64,000 nucleotides of DNA from Candidatus Kapaibacterium sp. GTDB lineage: Bacteria > Bacteroidota > Ignavibacteria > Kapaibacteriales > UBA2268. The stretch covers positions 140,884-204,883 of the forward strand of contig CALHGZ010000006.1 of the NCBI GenBank assembly GCA_938031175.1. Direction: 5' to 3'. The notes under the pieces were generated by a model. That model saw only the letters and a list, made by a program, of their open reading frames with translations, had not been told where the DNA came from and did not search any database. The position numbers and the translations under genes are program-made. Below are positions 10,059-21,219 of the stretch, piece after piece (position 1 is the first letter of the stretch; each line of letters begins with the position of its first letter).

Positions 10059-12113
10059 ATGATTAACTACGATACTCTCGACTTTTCAGAATTTGAGAAA
10101 TCTAATTACGAGCAATGGCTGACCACAGCTAAAGAATCGCTAAAAAAAACTGCAGATGAAAAACGACTTTTTAAAAAAACATCGGACAATATTGAGCTTA
10201 AACCTATCTTTTATCAAAATGATCTTGAAAACATCAAACATTTAATTTCTACCTTTCCCGGATTATTTCCATTTCTAAGACATAATAATATCAGCGGTTA
10301 TTTGATTAAATCTTGGGAAATATTACAATGCTTCAATTATGAAAATCCAGACGATTTTAATGATGCAGCCTTAAATGCTTTGAATAATGACCAGGATTCG
10401 ATAAAACTTCTTATAGAAAGCGATAAATACTCACATAATGAGCTAAAACCTTTAAAAATACAAAATATTGAAGACCTATCTAAGGCGTTATTCAATATTG
10501 ATTTGACATCCATTCCACTTTATATCGATGCAAATGGTCACTCTGCTGAATTTTTGCCATTACTCAAACTATTCTGTGATAACAATCATTTTAATTCTAA
10601 CGAAATAATTGGTGGTATTTATTACGACCCAATAGCTCACTCACTACTTTCTGGAAGATTGTCAATTGAAAAATCACTCCAACAAAGCTTCGGGCATTTA
10701 TATAATTACATTAGCCAAAATTTCAGAAATTTTAAATTTATAACATTACGAGCTGATATTTATCATAATTGCGGTTCCAACTCATCATTAGAATTAGCAT
10801 TAGCTTTATCAACTGCTGTCTATTATCTTAGAATTTTTGAAGAATTAAATATTGACCTTGAAAAAGTAATTCCAAAATTTATACTTGTTCTCGGTATTTC
10901 AACTGAATTTTTTAATCAAATTGCCAAAATCCGAGCTTTTAGAATTCTCTGGTCAAAATTAACTGAGGAAATAGGAATTCCCAAAGAATTAAGAAAAATC
11001 AGTATTCATAGCATTACTTCTCAAACAAATAAATCATTACTAGACGAAAATTCAAATATCCTTCGTTCAATAATTGAAACATACGCCTCTGTATTAGGTG
11101 GAGCAGATGCAATAACAGTTTTAACATTTGACTATTTAAAACAACTTCCAAACGAATTTTCCGATAGAGTAGCCAGAAATATCCAATTAGTTATTAAATA
11201 TGAATCACTTGTCAACAGAACAATTGACCCCGCTGGAGGCTCTTATTTAATAGAAAAATTAACTTATGAGTTGGCTGAGAAAGCCTGGAAAATATTTAAG
11301 GAAATCGAAAAAAACGGTGGCATTTATAAAAATATTATAAGCGGCATAATACAAGAATATATTTCAAAAATTGCCGAAGAGAAGATTATTAAAGCACAAT
11401 CCAGGAAAGATTCATACATAGGAGTAAATGTATTTGCTAATGATTCTGAATCAATTTTTATTCCTGAAAAGGAAACCAAAGTTTTTAACAAAAAAATGAA
11501 ATATTCCATTACTGATATAAACGCTTATAATGAGAATATCTACAGTAGTTTATACGAATTCTATAAAAAAAATTATAATTTTTCAGACATTAACGAAGCC
11601 ATTGAGAGATCCACAGAATTTTTAGATATACAAAAAATATATCTTACAAGATTTCCCAAATTTTTCGAAGAATTAAGAATAAAAGCAGAAATATTAAAAA
11701 TTAACAAGAATCCATTGCCTAAATTTTTGATATTGAATTTTGGGACAATTGAACAATACATGGCACGACGTGATTTCTCAATCGATTTTATGCATATCGG
11801 TGGATTTGAAACTGAAATTAGCACAGCCTTTGAACCGAATATATTTGGAATCGAAGATGCAATTAATTTTACCATTAACAATGGATTTAAATCTATAATT
11901 CTCTGTTCTAGTGATGACATTTATCCCATATTCGTAAGCAAATTAGTAAAAGACTTAAAAAATAGACAAACCGGAACATTCATCCTCTTAGCAGGCTATC
12001 CTGAAAATTATATCGACGAATTTAAAAATTCAGGTGTTGATGATTTCATACACATAAAAACAAATGCTTATACCTTTTTAAAATCACTGCAAGATAAATA
12101 TTCACGCCTTTGA
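10059..12113 (+). CDS. mutA: Methylmalonyl-CoA mutase small (beta) subunit
   Basis: This is the non-catalytic partner of the heterodimeric B12-dependent mutase that interconverts succinyl-CoA and methylmalonyl-CoA. The TIM-barrel domain shows family landmarks such as NRTIDPAGGSYLIEKLTYEL, which parallels [18 protein letters not shown] in the large subunit encoded at 52564-54744. The C-terminal flavodoxin-like domain (from about residue 560) lacks the DxHxxG cobalamin-ligand motif, as expected for a small subunit. The open frame also contains a TTG at 10056, but the ATG at 10059 is preferred. It follows queA by about 50 bp. The chain is long and divergent (684 aa), so the family call is sure while the partnership is inferred. 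Confidence 0.85.
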   Translation: MINYDTLDFSEFEKSNYEQWLTTAKESLKKTADEKRLFKKTSDNIELKPIFYQNDLENIKHLISTFPGLFPFLRHNNISGYLIKSWEILQCFNYENPDDFNDAALNALNNDQDSIKLLIESDKYSHNELKPLKIQNIEDLSKALFNIDLTSIPLYIDANGHSAEFLPLLKLFCDNNHFNSNEIIGGIYYDPIAHSLLSGRLSIEKSLQQSFGHLYNYISQNFRNFKFITLRADIYHNCGSNSSLELALALSTAVYYLRIFEELNIDLEKVIPKFILVLGISTEFFNQIAKIRAFRILWSKLTEEIGIPKELRKISIHSITSQTNKSLLDENSNILRSIIETYASVLGGADAITVLTFDYLKQLPNEFSDRVARNIQLVIKYESLVNRTIDPAGGSYLIEKLTYELAEKAWKIFKEIEKNGGIYKNIISGIIQEYISKIAEEKIIKAQSRKDSYIGVNVFANDSESIFIPEKETKVFNKKMKYSITDINAYNENIYSSLYEFYKKNYNFSDINEAIERSTEFLDIQKIYLTRFPKFFEELRIKAEILKINKNPLPKFLILNFGTIEQYMARRDFSIDFMHIGGFETEISTAFEPNIFGIEDAINFTINNGFKSIILCSSDDIYPIFVSKLVKDLKNRQTGTFILLAGYPENYIDEFKNSGVDDFIHIKTNAYTFLKSLQDKYSRL

Positions 12114-12227
12114 ATTATAATTCAATCTATTTTAGGATTCATAAAAATAATTTTTCAAATGTTATGAAATTTGATTATTTTAGGTAACAATTATTGACTA
12201 TTGTAAATTTAAAAACAGGAGTTGCCT

Positions 12228-14240
12228 ATGAAAAAATTTTATTACCCATTAATAACAGCAATTGCTATTTTCAGCACCCTGAATTTATATTCAGCATCCC
12301 CTCTAATGACTTTAGTTGAAGAAGTAACAAGTGGCAATTGCGGTGCTTGTGCGGCACAAAATCCTGCTTTTTATGATTATATAAAAAAGAATTTAGACAA
12401 AATTATACCAGTAGTATATCATAGTGGTAATGGATTGGACGAACCAATGTATGACCATAATCCTCAAATGCTTGGAAATCGTATTTGGGGAACCTATGTT
12501 TCTGGTACTCTTGGTACTCCTGCAGCTTGGGCAAACGGCAAAAAAGTCTCTCTATCACAGGTTCAAGGAGAAGTAATACAAAATTCTAAGAAAGAATCTC
12601 CAATTTCTATGTTCGTTTTAGAGAAGAGACAGGGCAATTCTGTTACAGTTAGTGTTATAGTTCACTCAGATGAAGCTATTATTGGGGACAAAAGAATGTT
12701 TTTAGTCATTGTAGAAGATGAAATAATAACACCAAAGCCACTTCGAAACGGTGAAAGAATATTCCCTTGGGTTGCCCGAGCTATGATTCCCGGGGCTCAC
12801 CCAAATCAAGGTGAAAAAATCAATCTTGCCCCAAATCAATCTAAAACATTTAAATACACATTCCAGATGCACCCTGACTGGAATCCTGAAAAAATATGGG
12901 TTGCTGCATTTATTCAAGATTATGCCGACCAAAATAAAAAAGTTTTACAATCCGCAAAAACTATGGACAATTCCAAAGCTAAACCACAAATCCAACTAAG
13001 TTCCAATACCATTGACTTTAAACGAGTTGATGATTCTAAAATAATGAGTCTGGAAATTCATAATAAAGGTTTAGCCGACTTAATAATCAATGAAATGACC
13101 ATTGTTAATGATAATGATGGTGTTTTCAGACTGGTTAATGCCAACGTCAATACCATTGAACCTTATCAAACTACAATCATTGATATCGAATTTACTCCAA
13201 AAGCAAACAAAAATTATAGTGCTGTATTGAAAATAAAAAGTAATTCCGCTACGGGCGCTTTGCAAGATGTTCAATTGTATGGAGTTGGTTTCGGAGTTGT
13301 TCCTAAGCCCAAAATTTTATGTGAAACCAAAGACTTAGACTTTGGTGAAACCTCTGATAGTTCATCAAAAACAATTGCAATAACAAATATTGGAACCGCT
13401 TCCTTGTTACTTCAGGATATAACAATTGAATTTGATGAAGATAAAGTTTTTTCGATAGATGCAAAATTACCTGTAAATATCGAACCTTCCGCTACATTTG
13501 ATTTAAAAGTATGGTTTAAACCAAAGTATAATAATATCTTTGGCGCTCAAATGAAGATTAAATCCAATGATGCTTCTAATCCAGAGATTTCAATCAATCT
13601 CGTTGGTGTTGGTGAAGGCGTAAAAACCTATGCCTTACTATCAACAGATGTTCAGACACTCGATTTCGGAAAAACTCATTCATCTAAAACATTACCCATC
13701 TCTCTCGTCAACTCAGGTTATAAAACACTTGAATTTGATGAGTTTTCCATAACAGGCACAGATGAAAAATTCTTCAGTATTACAGGCAAAAAGCCTTTAA
13801 AATTATTTTATAATGATACACAAAATGTATATATAAAATTTGAACCTAAAGAAGACAGGCAGTATATGGCTGAACTTGTTATTAAATCCAATGCTGATAA
13901 TACCCCAATTCTCAATATCCCTTTAGTTGGAATAGGTGAAGGGTGGTCATCAATTTATGAGAGTGTATCTAATGAAGAATTTGAACTAATTATCTCCCCG
14001 AATCCATCGAGCAATAATACACAAATTATTATCATTAATAATTTGAACTATATTAATAACATTAAATATGAAATTTTTAACTCAACGGGATTTAAATCAA
14101 GTGAGGGATTCATTGAAAATATTCATACGGGTTTAAACATCTATCAAATTCAATTAAATAATTTATCTAGCGGATTATACTTCATCCGTGTTAATATTGA
14201 CAATACTATATTATTTAGCCCTTTAACAATAATTAGATAA
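12228..14240 (+). CDS. Omp28-like secreted protein with thioredoxin-type CGAC motif, ASH/HYDIN-like repeats and T9SS sorting domain
   Basis: A signal peptide is followed by an Omp28-related thioredoxin-like domain with the segment GNCGACAAQNPAFYDYI near residue 35. About three tandem immunoglobulin-like (ASH/DUF1573-type) repeats of roughly 100 aa follow, each with an L-x-F-G/K opening and a VGVGxG-type ending. A T9SS type A domain closes the protein (IISPNPSSNNTQI to the C-terminus). The likely location is the cell surface or medium; the ligand is unknown. The start was set at the ATG 12228 because AGGAG at 12217-12221 is correctly spaced (6 nt) for it, whereas the in-frame TTG at 12222 touches the Shine-Dalgarno sequence. 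A bidirectional terminator follows. Confidence 0.87.
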   Translation: MKKFYYPLITAIAIFSTLNLYSASPLMTLVEEVTSGNCGACAAQNPAFYDYIKKNLDKIIPVVYHSGNGLDEPMYDHNPQMLGNRIWGTYVSGTLGTPAAWANGKKVSLSQVQGEVIQNSKKESPISMFVLEKRQGNSVTVSVIVHSDEAIIGDKRMFLVIVEDEIITPKPLRNGERIFPWVARAMIPGAHPNQGEKINLAPNQSKTFKYTFQMHPDWNPEKIWVAAFIQDYADQNKKVLQSAKTMDNSKAKPQIQLSSNTIDFKRVDDSKIMSLEIHNKGLADLIINEMTIVNDNDGVFRLVNANVNTIEPYQTTIIDIEFTPKANKNYSAVLKIKSNSATGALQDVQLYGVGFGVVPKPKILCETKDLDFGETSDSSSKTIAITNIGTASLLLQDITIEFDEDKVFSIDAKLPVNIEPSATFDLKVWFKPKYNNIFGAQMKIKSNDASNPEISINLVGVGEGVKTYALLSTDVQTLDFGKTHSSKTLPISLVNSGYKTLEFDEFSITGTDEKFFSITGKKPLKLFYNDTQNVYIKFEPKEDRQYMAELVIKSNADNTPILNIPLVGIGEGWSSIYESVSNEEFELIISPNPSSNNTQIIIINNLNYINNIKYEIFNSTGFKSSEGFIENIHTGLNIYQIQLNNLSSGLYFIRVNIDNTILFSPLTIIR

Positions 14241-14244
14241 AAAA

Positions 14245-14277
14245 AATGGCAGGTTTGGAATTTCCGAACCTGCCACT
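14245..14277 (-). terminator. Intrinsic terminator between convergent genes, strongest for the minus strand
   Basis: A 13-bp stem (14247-14259 with 14263-14275, one G-U pair) has a 3-nt loop. Read on the minus strand it is followed by a long T tract (complement of the A run at 14239-14246), directly after the stop of the acetyltransferase-like gene. On the plus strand the downstream tract is weaker (cttctcatttt), so it may also stop the Omp28-like gene. Confidence 0.85.
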
Positions 14278-14279
14278 TC

Positions 14280-15416
14280 TCATTTTAACAATTTTTTATA
14301 GATCCTTCTTCTTTTGTGCAATACAGGATTAAAAAATTTCCATTCAGATTGAACCTTTGTATTAGTTTCCAATTCCTGATTCGACTCTGCATATTTAAAA
14401 CCTAATCTCATAGCTGTTTTAACAATGTCCGCAGCCATAATAACATCAACACCAAGTCCACGATATTCCTTCTTAACACCAGCTAAATAGAAATCAAGAA
14501 TTTCAAAGGTTCTCAACGCTTTTAAAATATAGATAAAACCCAAAGGATATAGTTTACCTTTAGCTTTTTGATATGCCTTAGACAAGCTTGGCATTGTTAT
14601 AAGAAAGCCAATTAATTCATCTTTTTTATTCAAAACATATTTGATAAATTTCTTATCAATATATGTGATATATTTTTTGATATAATATTCAATTTGTTTA
14701 TCGGTAAGAGGAATAGTACCATAATTTTCAGAAAAACTCTCATCGAGTAATTTAAATAATTCCCACCCTCTCTTTTGATATTGCTTTTTTGATGGATAAT
14801 TTGCAAGATGAAAGTTTTTCTTTTTCTCAATCCATTCAGCAGTTTTAAATAATTTTTCTAATGAGGGAGTAATTTCAGTTGGAGTTGTTGACCAAAATTC
14901 GACAAAATCAACATCCTTAACAAAACCGCATCTTTCAATCAATTTAAAATAATATGGCTTATGATAATAGCCAGCGATTGTTGGTAATCTATCGAAACCC
15001 TCAATGAGCAAACCTTGTGGATCTAAATCACAAAATCCGTGTGGTCCAGTAATCGAATCATATCCAAGTTGATTTGCCCAATCTTCAGCTTTGTTAAATA
15101 AAGCTTCAACTACTTCAATGTCTTCAACGAATTCAATCCAGCTAAATCTTAGATTTTTTGTTTCCCATTTCCGATTAGCAATTTTATTATCAATTAAAGC
15201 TATTCTGCCAAGTATATCTCCTCTATCGTTTTTTGCAAGAATAAATTTAGCGTCAGAGTACTCAAAAGCTGGATTTCGATTCTGCATAAATGTATCAAGT
15301 TCATCATTTATCAACGGTGGTACAAAAAGTTTTTCATCCTTATATAAAGAAAATTGAAATTTTATAAAACTTAATAAATCTCTCTTCGAACTTATTTCAA
15401 CCAAATCAATTGCCAT
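14280..15416 (-). CDS. GNAT-like N-acetyltransferase family protein (YghO/BcerS-like)
   Basis: This cytosolic protein of 378 aa resembles the large two-domain GNAT-like proteins common in Bacteroidota. It opens with a segment for short-chain recognition (FIKFQFSLYKDEKLFVPPL), followed by FILAKNDRGDILGRIALI, typical of a GNAT beta4 strand. The central motif GPHGFCDLDPQGLLIEGF is characteristic of this family. A second GNAT half lies near the C-terminus (KKEYRGLGVDVIMAADIVKTA, with an acetyl-CoA-type R/Q-x-x-G-x-G/A loop degenerated to RGLGVD). The acceptor is unknown. It is a single minus-strand gene with its own terminator. Confidence 0.7.
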   Translation of the reverse strand: MAIDLVEISSKRDLLSFIKFQFSLYKDEKLFVPPLINDELDTFMQNRNPAFEYSDAKFILAKNDRGDILGRIALIDNKIANRKWETKNLRFSWIEFVEDIEVVEALFNKAEDWANQLGYDSITGPHGFCDLDPQGLLIEGFDRLPTIAGYYHKPYYFKLIERCGFVKDVDFVEFWSTTPTEITPSLEKLFKTAEWIEKKKNFHLANYPSKKQYQKRGWELFKLLDESFSENYGTIPLTDKQIEYYIKKYITYIDKKFIKYVLNKKDELIGFLITMPSLSKAYQKAKGKLYPLGFIYILKALRTFEILDFYLAGVKKEYRGLGVDVIMAADIVKTAMRLGFKYAESNQELETNTKVQSEWKFFNPVLHKRRRIYKKLLK

Positions 15417-15554
15417 AATAACTATTTAGAAAGTTAATATTACAAACTATAATATAAAAAAATATTTATCATATTTTTCAATTTTTTTAAAATACGACAA
15501 TATTAATCGTATTAAAAGCGTCTATAACATATGTTTATCAACTGGAATTAAAAT

Positions 15555-17843
15555 ATGGCAATAAAAACTTTAAAATTAATAATATTAATATTCTTTACAA
15601 TTCATTCAGTATTAATATCAGAAAATAGCTTAGTTTCAATATCAGGTACAATTACAAGTTCATCAACAAAATCACCTTTACCCGGCATTACTGCAAGAAT
15701 TATAGGAACTGATTTAGGTGCTATTTCACGGTCTGATGGCAGGTTCGAGATAAAAAATGTACCACCTGGAATTTATGCAATTCAATTTACTGGTATCGGT
15801 TACGAAAGATATGTAGAACCAAACGTCTCAATCACAAGTGGAAAGCCTGTAACTTTGAAAATAGAAATGGTAGAAAAGATTATCGAACTAAAAGGAGCAG
15901 AAATTAGAGCAAGCTATTTTCAAAAAAGGATTGAATCGGTTGCAAGTACTCAAACACTCAATTCACAAGATATCCGAAGAGCACCCGGCGTACAGGAAGA
16001 TGTTATTCGCGCAACAGCTCTCCTACCTGGTGTTGGTGTAACACAGGCTGGAAGAAACGATCTAATTGTACGTGGTGGTGCCCCTTACGAAAATTTATTT
16101 ATTGTTGATGGAATTGAAGTACCAAATATCAACCATTTTGGCTCACAAGGAGCTTCAGGAGGTCCACTATCAATTATCAATATTGATTTTGTACGAAGTG
16201 TGGATTTTTCCGCTGGTGGTTTCAATGCAAAGTATGGCGATAAACTCTCATCTCTTACTAATATTACTCTGCGAAATGGTTCCGACCAGCGCATTGGAGG
16301 GGAAGTTAATCTATCTGCAACAGGTTTCGGTGCTATTTTAGAAGGACCTATTGATAATAATTCCAACTTCTTATTCAGTGCAAGAAGAAGTTATCTAGAT
16401 TTAATCTTTAAAGCTGCCGGTTTCGGATTTATACCTGAATATTGGGACTTTCAGGGAAAGCTTAACTACAAAATTGACCAGAAAAATACTTTGTCATTTC
16501 TTACAATAGGGGCTTTGAATTCAGTATCACTGAACAATAATGATGAAGATAAGCGTTATGGGAACAGCAGAGTTGCTATACCAAATCAACAACAATATTT
16601 TTCAGGGTTAAATTGGCAGACTCTATTTAAAAATGGATTCGCAAACTTTTCAATTGCTAGAACTTTTACAAATTTTGATACATACCAAAATGATTCTCTT
16701 CTTAATCCAATATTTATGAATAAATCTAAAGAAGGAGAAATAACAATTAAAGCAGAATTTGATTTACAGTTAAATCCAAAGACGCAACTTAGTTTTGGTA
16801 ATCAGCTAAAATTTGCATCTTTACTAGATTACAATATCAAAATACCTGGATTTATTCGTACAGACGCTAATTCAGCACCACAGGAATTAACAATTGATAC
16901 AACTTTTAAAGCAATCAGAAATGGCATCTATGGAACTATTACTACTTCCATCGATAATTTCAAATTCACAATTGGTTCCAGGCTTGATTATTATAATTTT
17001 ACATCTGATAAATTATATTTATCACCACGAATTTCTGGTATCTATCAAATCAATCCCGTTTCAGGCATTCAACTAAGTTATGGAAGATTCTATCAACCAC
17101 CATCATTTGTCTGGTTAGTTGGAGGACAAACTGAATTATTGAACGCACTTAACTCTGATATAATTATTTTAGGTTATCAGCATACTCCACTTGAAGAAGT
17201 TAAGGTTCAGGTTGAGCTTTATTATAAATTTTACAACAAATATCCCGGCAGAATTTTCCGCCCCCAGTCAGTTCTTGCTCCTTCAGGATTTGATGATATC
17301 ACAACTGACATTCCATTTGGTTTAGAGCCTCTATCAATGGAAGCGACAGGATTTTCCAGAGGCATAGAAATTTTCATACAAAAAAAACTAAGCGAAATTC
17401 CTCTTTATGGCTTACTTAGTTTAACCCTCAGCCAGAGTCGATTTAAAAGTTTGGATGGAGTCGAACGCATAGCTCCATTTGATACACCTTTTATATTCAA
17501 TATAGCTGTTGGTTATAGATTCGACCAAGAATGGGAATTAAGTAGCAAATTTAGAATCTCATCTGGACTACCGACTACACCATTTAAGGACGATAATAGC
17601 GGTAAGCTTGATTATACCAAATACAACGAAGGTGATAGATTACCATTATTCCACCAACTTGACATACGTTTGGACAAAAGATGGAATCTAAGCTCATTCG
17701 GTCTTATTACCTACATTGACATACAAAACTTATATGCCCGCAAAAATGTTTCACAAATTAGGTGGAATTATAGAAATTCTGATAAAGAATTTTTATCATC
17801 AATTGGAATTTTGCCCAGTATAGGAATAATTTTGGACTTCTAA
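15555..17843 (+). CDS. TonB-dependent outer-membrane receptor with CarboxypepD_reg-like N-terminal domain
   Basis: A signal peptide (1-21) is followed by a carboxypeptidase-regulatory-like domain at about 27-110 (VSISGTITSSSTKSPLPGITARI and following). The plug domain spans about 120-225 and contains LIVRGGAPYENLFIVDGIEVP. A beta-barrel extends to the end. At 762 aa it is in the short range for this class. It imports a substrate that cannot be told from sequence; no linked SusD, siderophore or B12 gene is seen. Its stop is 1 bp from the stop of the convergent ubiE gene. Confidence 0.9.
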   Translation: MAIKTLKLIILIFFTIHSVLISENSLVSISGTITSSSTKSPLPGITARIIGTDLGAISRSDGRFEIKNVPPGIYAIQFTGIGYERYVEPNVSITSGKPVTLKIEMVEKIIELKGAEIRASYFQKRIESVASTQTLNSQDIRRAPGVQEDVIRATALLPGVGVTQAGRNDLIVRGGAPYENLFIVDGIEVPNINHFGSQGASGGPLSIINIDFVRSVDFSAGGFNAKYGDKLSSLTNITLRNGSDQRIGGEVNLSATGFGAILEGPIDNNSNFLFSARRSYLDLIFKAAGFGFIPEYWDFQGKLNYKIDQKNTLSFLTIGALNSVSLNNNDEDKRYGNSRVAIPNQQQYFSGLNWQTLFKNGFANFSIARTFTNFDTYQNDSLLNPIFMNKSKEGEITIKAEFDLQLNPKTQLSFGNQLKFASLLDYNIKIPGFIRTDANSAPQELTIDTTFKAIRNGIYGTITTSIDNFKFTIGSRLDYYNFTSDKLYLSPRISGIYQINPVSGIQLSYGRFYQPPSFVWLVGGQTELLNALNSDIIILGYQHTPLEEVKVQVELYYKFYNKYPGRIFRPQSVLAPSGFDDITTDIPFGLEPLSMEATGFSRGIEIFIQKKLSEIPLYGLLSLTLSQSRFKSLDGVERIAPFDTPFIFNIAVGYRFDQEWELSSKFRISSGLPTTPFKDDNSGKLDYTKYNEGDRLPLFHQLDIRLDKRWNLSSFGLITYIDIQNLYARKNVSQIRWNYRNSDKEFLSSIGILPSIGIILDF

Positions 17844-17844
17844 A

Positions 17845-18552
17845 TTAAACAACCATACCTTCATATATAAATGCAACACCATTAAATATTGGTATTGCAT
17901 TAGAATTTTTAAAAAAATTTGTACTTTCCATCATTTCTATAAACTTTTCACCGGACGGAAATTGAGAAGATGTTTCTGCGAGATAATAATAAGCATGTTT
18001 ATCGCCGGTTATTATTCTTCCTATAACTGGCATTAGGAATTGTCTATATGGTTCATAGAATATTTTCACTACACCACGTGGGTTGCCGAATTCCAGAATA
18101 TAGACTTTTCCTCCAGGTTTAACCACTCTTGACATTTCCTTGAGACATCGAATAGGGTCAACAACATTTCGTATGCCAAAACAAATTGTGGCAATATCAA
18201 AATAGTTATCTTCAAATGGTAGATTCAATATATCTGACAGCATAAAGCTGATAGTCAAATTATGCTTCCTCATTCTTTTAAAAGAAATCGAGAGCATTTC
18301 TTCAGAGAAGTCAACTCCACATATGCTTATGTTAAGAGAATTTTGAGCTAATAAGAGTGGTAAATTACCTGTGCCTGTGGCACAGTCAAGTATTTTCATA
18401 CCTTCTTTTATTTCAATTTTGTCAATTAATCTCCTATACCAATTTTTATAAAATCCCATTGAAAGAATAGCATTAGCTATATCATATTTTGATGAAATAT
18501 TGGAGAACATTTCTTTTATTTTATCAGGATCTTTATTTTGAGTAGGAGGCAT
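17845..18552 (-). CDS. ubiE: Demethylmenaquinone/ubiquinone methyltransferase UbiE/MenG
   Basis: This class I SAM-dependent methyltransferase performs the last C-methylation of menaquinone (and ubiquinone where present). Motif I is ILDCATGTGNLPLLLA; the family signatures MFSNISSKYDIANAILSMGFYKNWYR and GFYxxWRR-like segments are present, as are ICFGIRNV and EMSRVVKPGGKVYILEF. The start was taken as the ATG at 18552, 4 bp after the purA stop. An in-frame GTG at 18585 would overlap purA by 29 bp and cannot be excluded. The organism probably uses it for menaquinone. It is the last gene of a secD-secF-STAS-purA-ubiE run. Confidence 0.93.
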   Translation of the reverse strand: MPPTQNKDPDKIKEMFSNISSKYDIANAILSMGFYKNWYRRLIDKIEIKEGMKILDCATGTGNLPLLLAQNSLNISICGVDFSEEMLSISFKRMRKHNLTISFMLSDILNLPFEDNYFDIATICFGIRNVVDPIRCLKEMSRVVKPGGKVYILEFGNPRGVVKIFYEPYRQFLMPVIGRIITGDKHAYYYLAETSSQFPSGEKFIEMMESTNFFKNSNAIPIFNGVAFIYEGMVV

Positions 18553-18556
18553 ATTA

Positions 18557-19834
<1,278 letters not shown>

Positions 19835-19875
19835 TTAGCACCAGTTACTAAATAAATTTACAAGCCATCTATTTA

Positions 19876-20235
19876 TTATTGCTTTAAATTTGCTATGGCT
19901 TCATCAAAATTACTAAATATATTAAAAATTTCATTGAGATGGGTCATTTCTAATATCGAATATATTTTCTCAGGTACATTTATAAAAACCATATCGAGGT
20001 TATTTTTTTTCAATGTACTCATACCTCCAACGAGCATCCCTAATCCTGAGCTATTAAGAATTTTGACATCATACATATCTATGATAACATATTTGATATT
20101 TTTTTTAATAACTTCACGTATCAAATTACTGAAATGAAGTGCTTCACTACCTCCGATTACATTCTCTGAAAGTTTAATTACTGCTAAGTATTGATAATTC
20201 TCAGGGATAGTATATTCATAAATATTTTGTTCCAT
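19876..20235 (-). CDS. STAS-domain protein (anti-anti-sigma factor-like)
   Basis: This single STAS domain of 119 aa resembles SpoIIAA/RsbV antagonists of anti-sigma factors. The segment YVIIDMYDVKILNSSGLGMLVGG holds the serine that is phosphorylated by the partner kinase in SpoIIAA-type proteins (the second Ser of NSSG). The ATG at 20235 is chosen over an in-frame GTG at 20241 because an AGGTG sequence is well placed before it. No anti-sigma kinase or PP2C phosphatase gene is in the window, so its partner must be elsewhere. It lies between secF (17 bp upstream) and purA. Confidence 0.85.
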   Translation of the reverse strand: MEQNIYEYTIPENYQYLAVIKLSENVIGGSEALHFSNLIREVIKKNIKYVIIDMYDVKILNSSGLGMLVGGMSTLKKNNLDMVFINVPEKIYSILEMTHLNEIFNIFSNFDEAIANLKQ

Positions 20236-20252
20236 GTTCACCTATCTTTTAA

Positions 20253-21200
20253 TTAAATTTTCGCAGTTGCGGTAGCTACCTTTTTATCTACACCTTCGAC
20301 GTTAATTTTTTTTACTTTTTCAAAATACCAGATAACAAATGAACTTGCAATATAAATTGATGAATAGGTACCAATGATAATACCAACCAACATTGTAAAT
20401 GCAAACCCTTGGAGAACAGGACCTCCAAATACAACCATAGTTACAAGGACTAGCAAGGTAGTTCCAACCGTATTAACTGTCCTACTCAAAGTTTCATTTA
20501 TACTTAGATTCACAAGCTTTGTAAAAGCTAACCCTTTATGCACTTCGCGATTTTCACGAATTCGGTCAAATATAATCACTGTATCATTTATAGAATAACC
20601 GACCACGGTAAGCATGGCTGCCAAAATTGACTGATTGATTTCTAAATTTAATGGTGTTAAATGATTAACTATGACTATAGTAGTAAATGTGAATATGACA
20701 TCATGAATAAGTGCTACAATTGCACCCAATCCAAAAGTAAATTCAAACCTAAAAGCAATATATATAAGTATAGCAGCCACAGCCAAAATGACGGCGATAA
20801 ATGCTTGTTCCCTTAACTCAGCACCAATTTTAGGACCAATCTTATCAATTTTTAAAGTTTTAAATTCAATCTCAGGAAATTTATTTTTCAATAGTTCCTC
20901 AATCATTTGAGGTGCTTTCTCTGATTCTTTTACTCTAATTAGATATTGATTTTCTTGACCAAAAGATTTAATTTCGCTTCCAGTGAAACCGGCACCTTCG
21001 ATAGCATCTCTGAGAGCTTCCGTGGGAATAGGTTTTTCAAATTCGATTGCTATTTCAGTACCACCTTGAAAATCGATCCCGTATTGAACACCGACTATGA
21101 AACTGACAATTATTCCAGAAAGAATTAGTATAAATGAAAGATAAACAAAAATTTTCCTGGATGCGACGAAATTAATATTTGTTTTTTCAAACCATCTCAT
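20253..21200 (-). CDS. secF: Protein translocase subunit SecF
   Basis: SecF is an inner-membrane partner of SecD that uses the proton gradient to pull proteins out through SecYEG. It has one N-terminal TM helix, then the periplasmic P4 domain (GIDFQGGTEIAIEF), then five TM helices with VGYSINDTVIIFDRIRENR, the hallmark of TM4/TM5 in SecF. The length of 315 aa is normal. It begins 19 bp after secD, so the two are cotranscribed. Confidence 0.97.
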   Translation of the reverse strand: MRWFEKTNINFVASRKIFVYLSFILILSGIIVSFIVGVQYGIDFQGGTEIAIEFEKPIPTEALRDAIEGAGFTGSEIKSFGQENQYLIRVKESEKAPQMIEELLKNKFPEIEFKTLKIDKIGPKIGAELREQAFIAVILAVAAILIYIAFRFEFTFGLGAIVALIHDVIFTFTTIVIVNHLTPLNLEINQSILAAMLTVVGYSINDTVIIFDRIRENREVHKGLAFTKLVNLSINETLSRTVNTVGTTLLVLVTMVVFGGPVLQGFAFTMLVGIIIGTYSSIYIASSFVIWYFEKVKKINVEGVDKKVATATAKI

Positions 21201-21219
21201 GATAATAACCTTTCTTTAA

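Noticed and set aside
12110..12125. Palindrome TTGAATTATAATTCAA after the mutase small subunit gene
   Set aside because: It is AT-only apart from two pairs and has no following T-run, so it is unlikely to terminate transcription.
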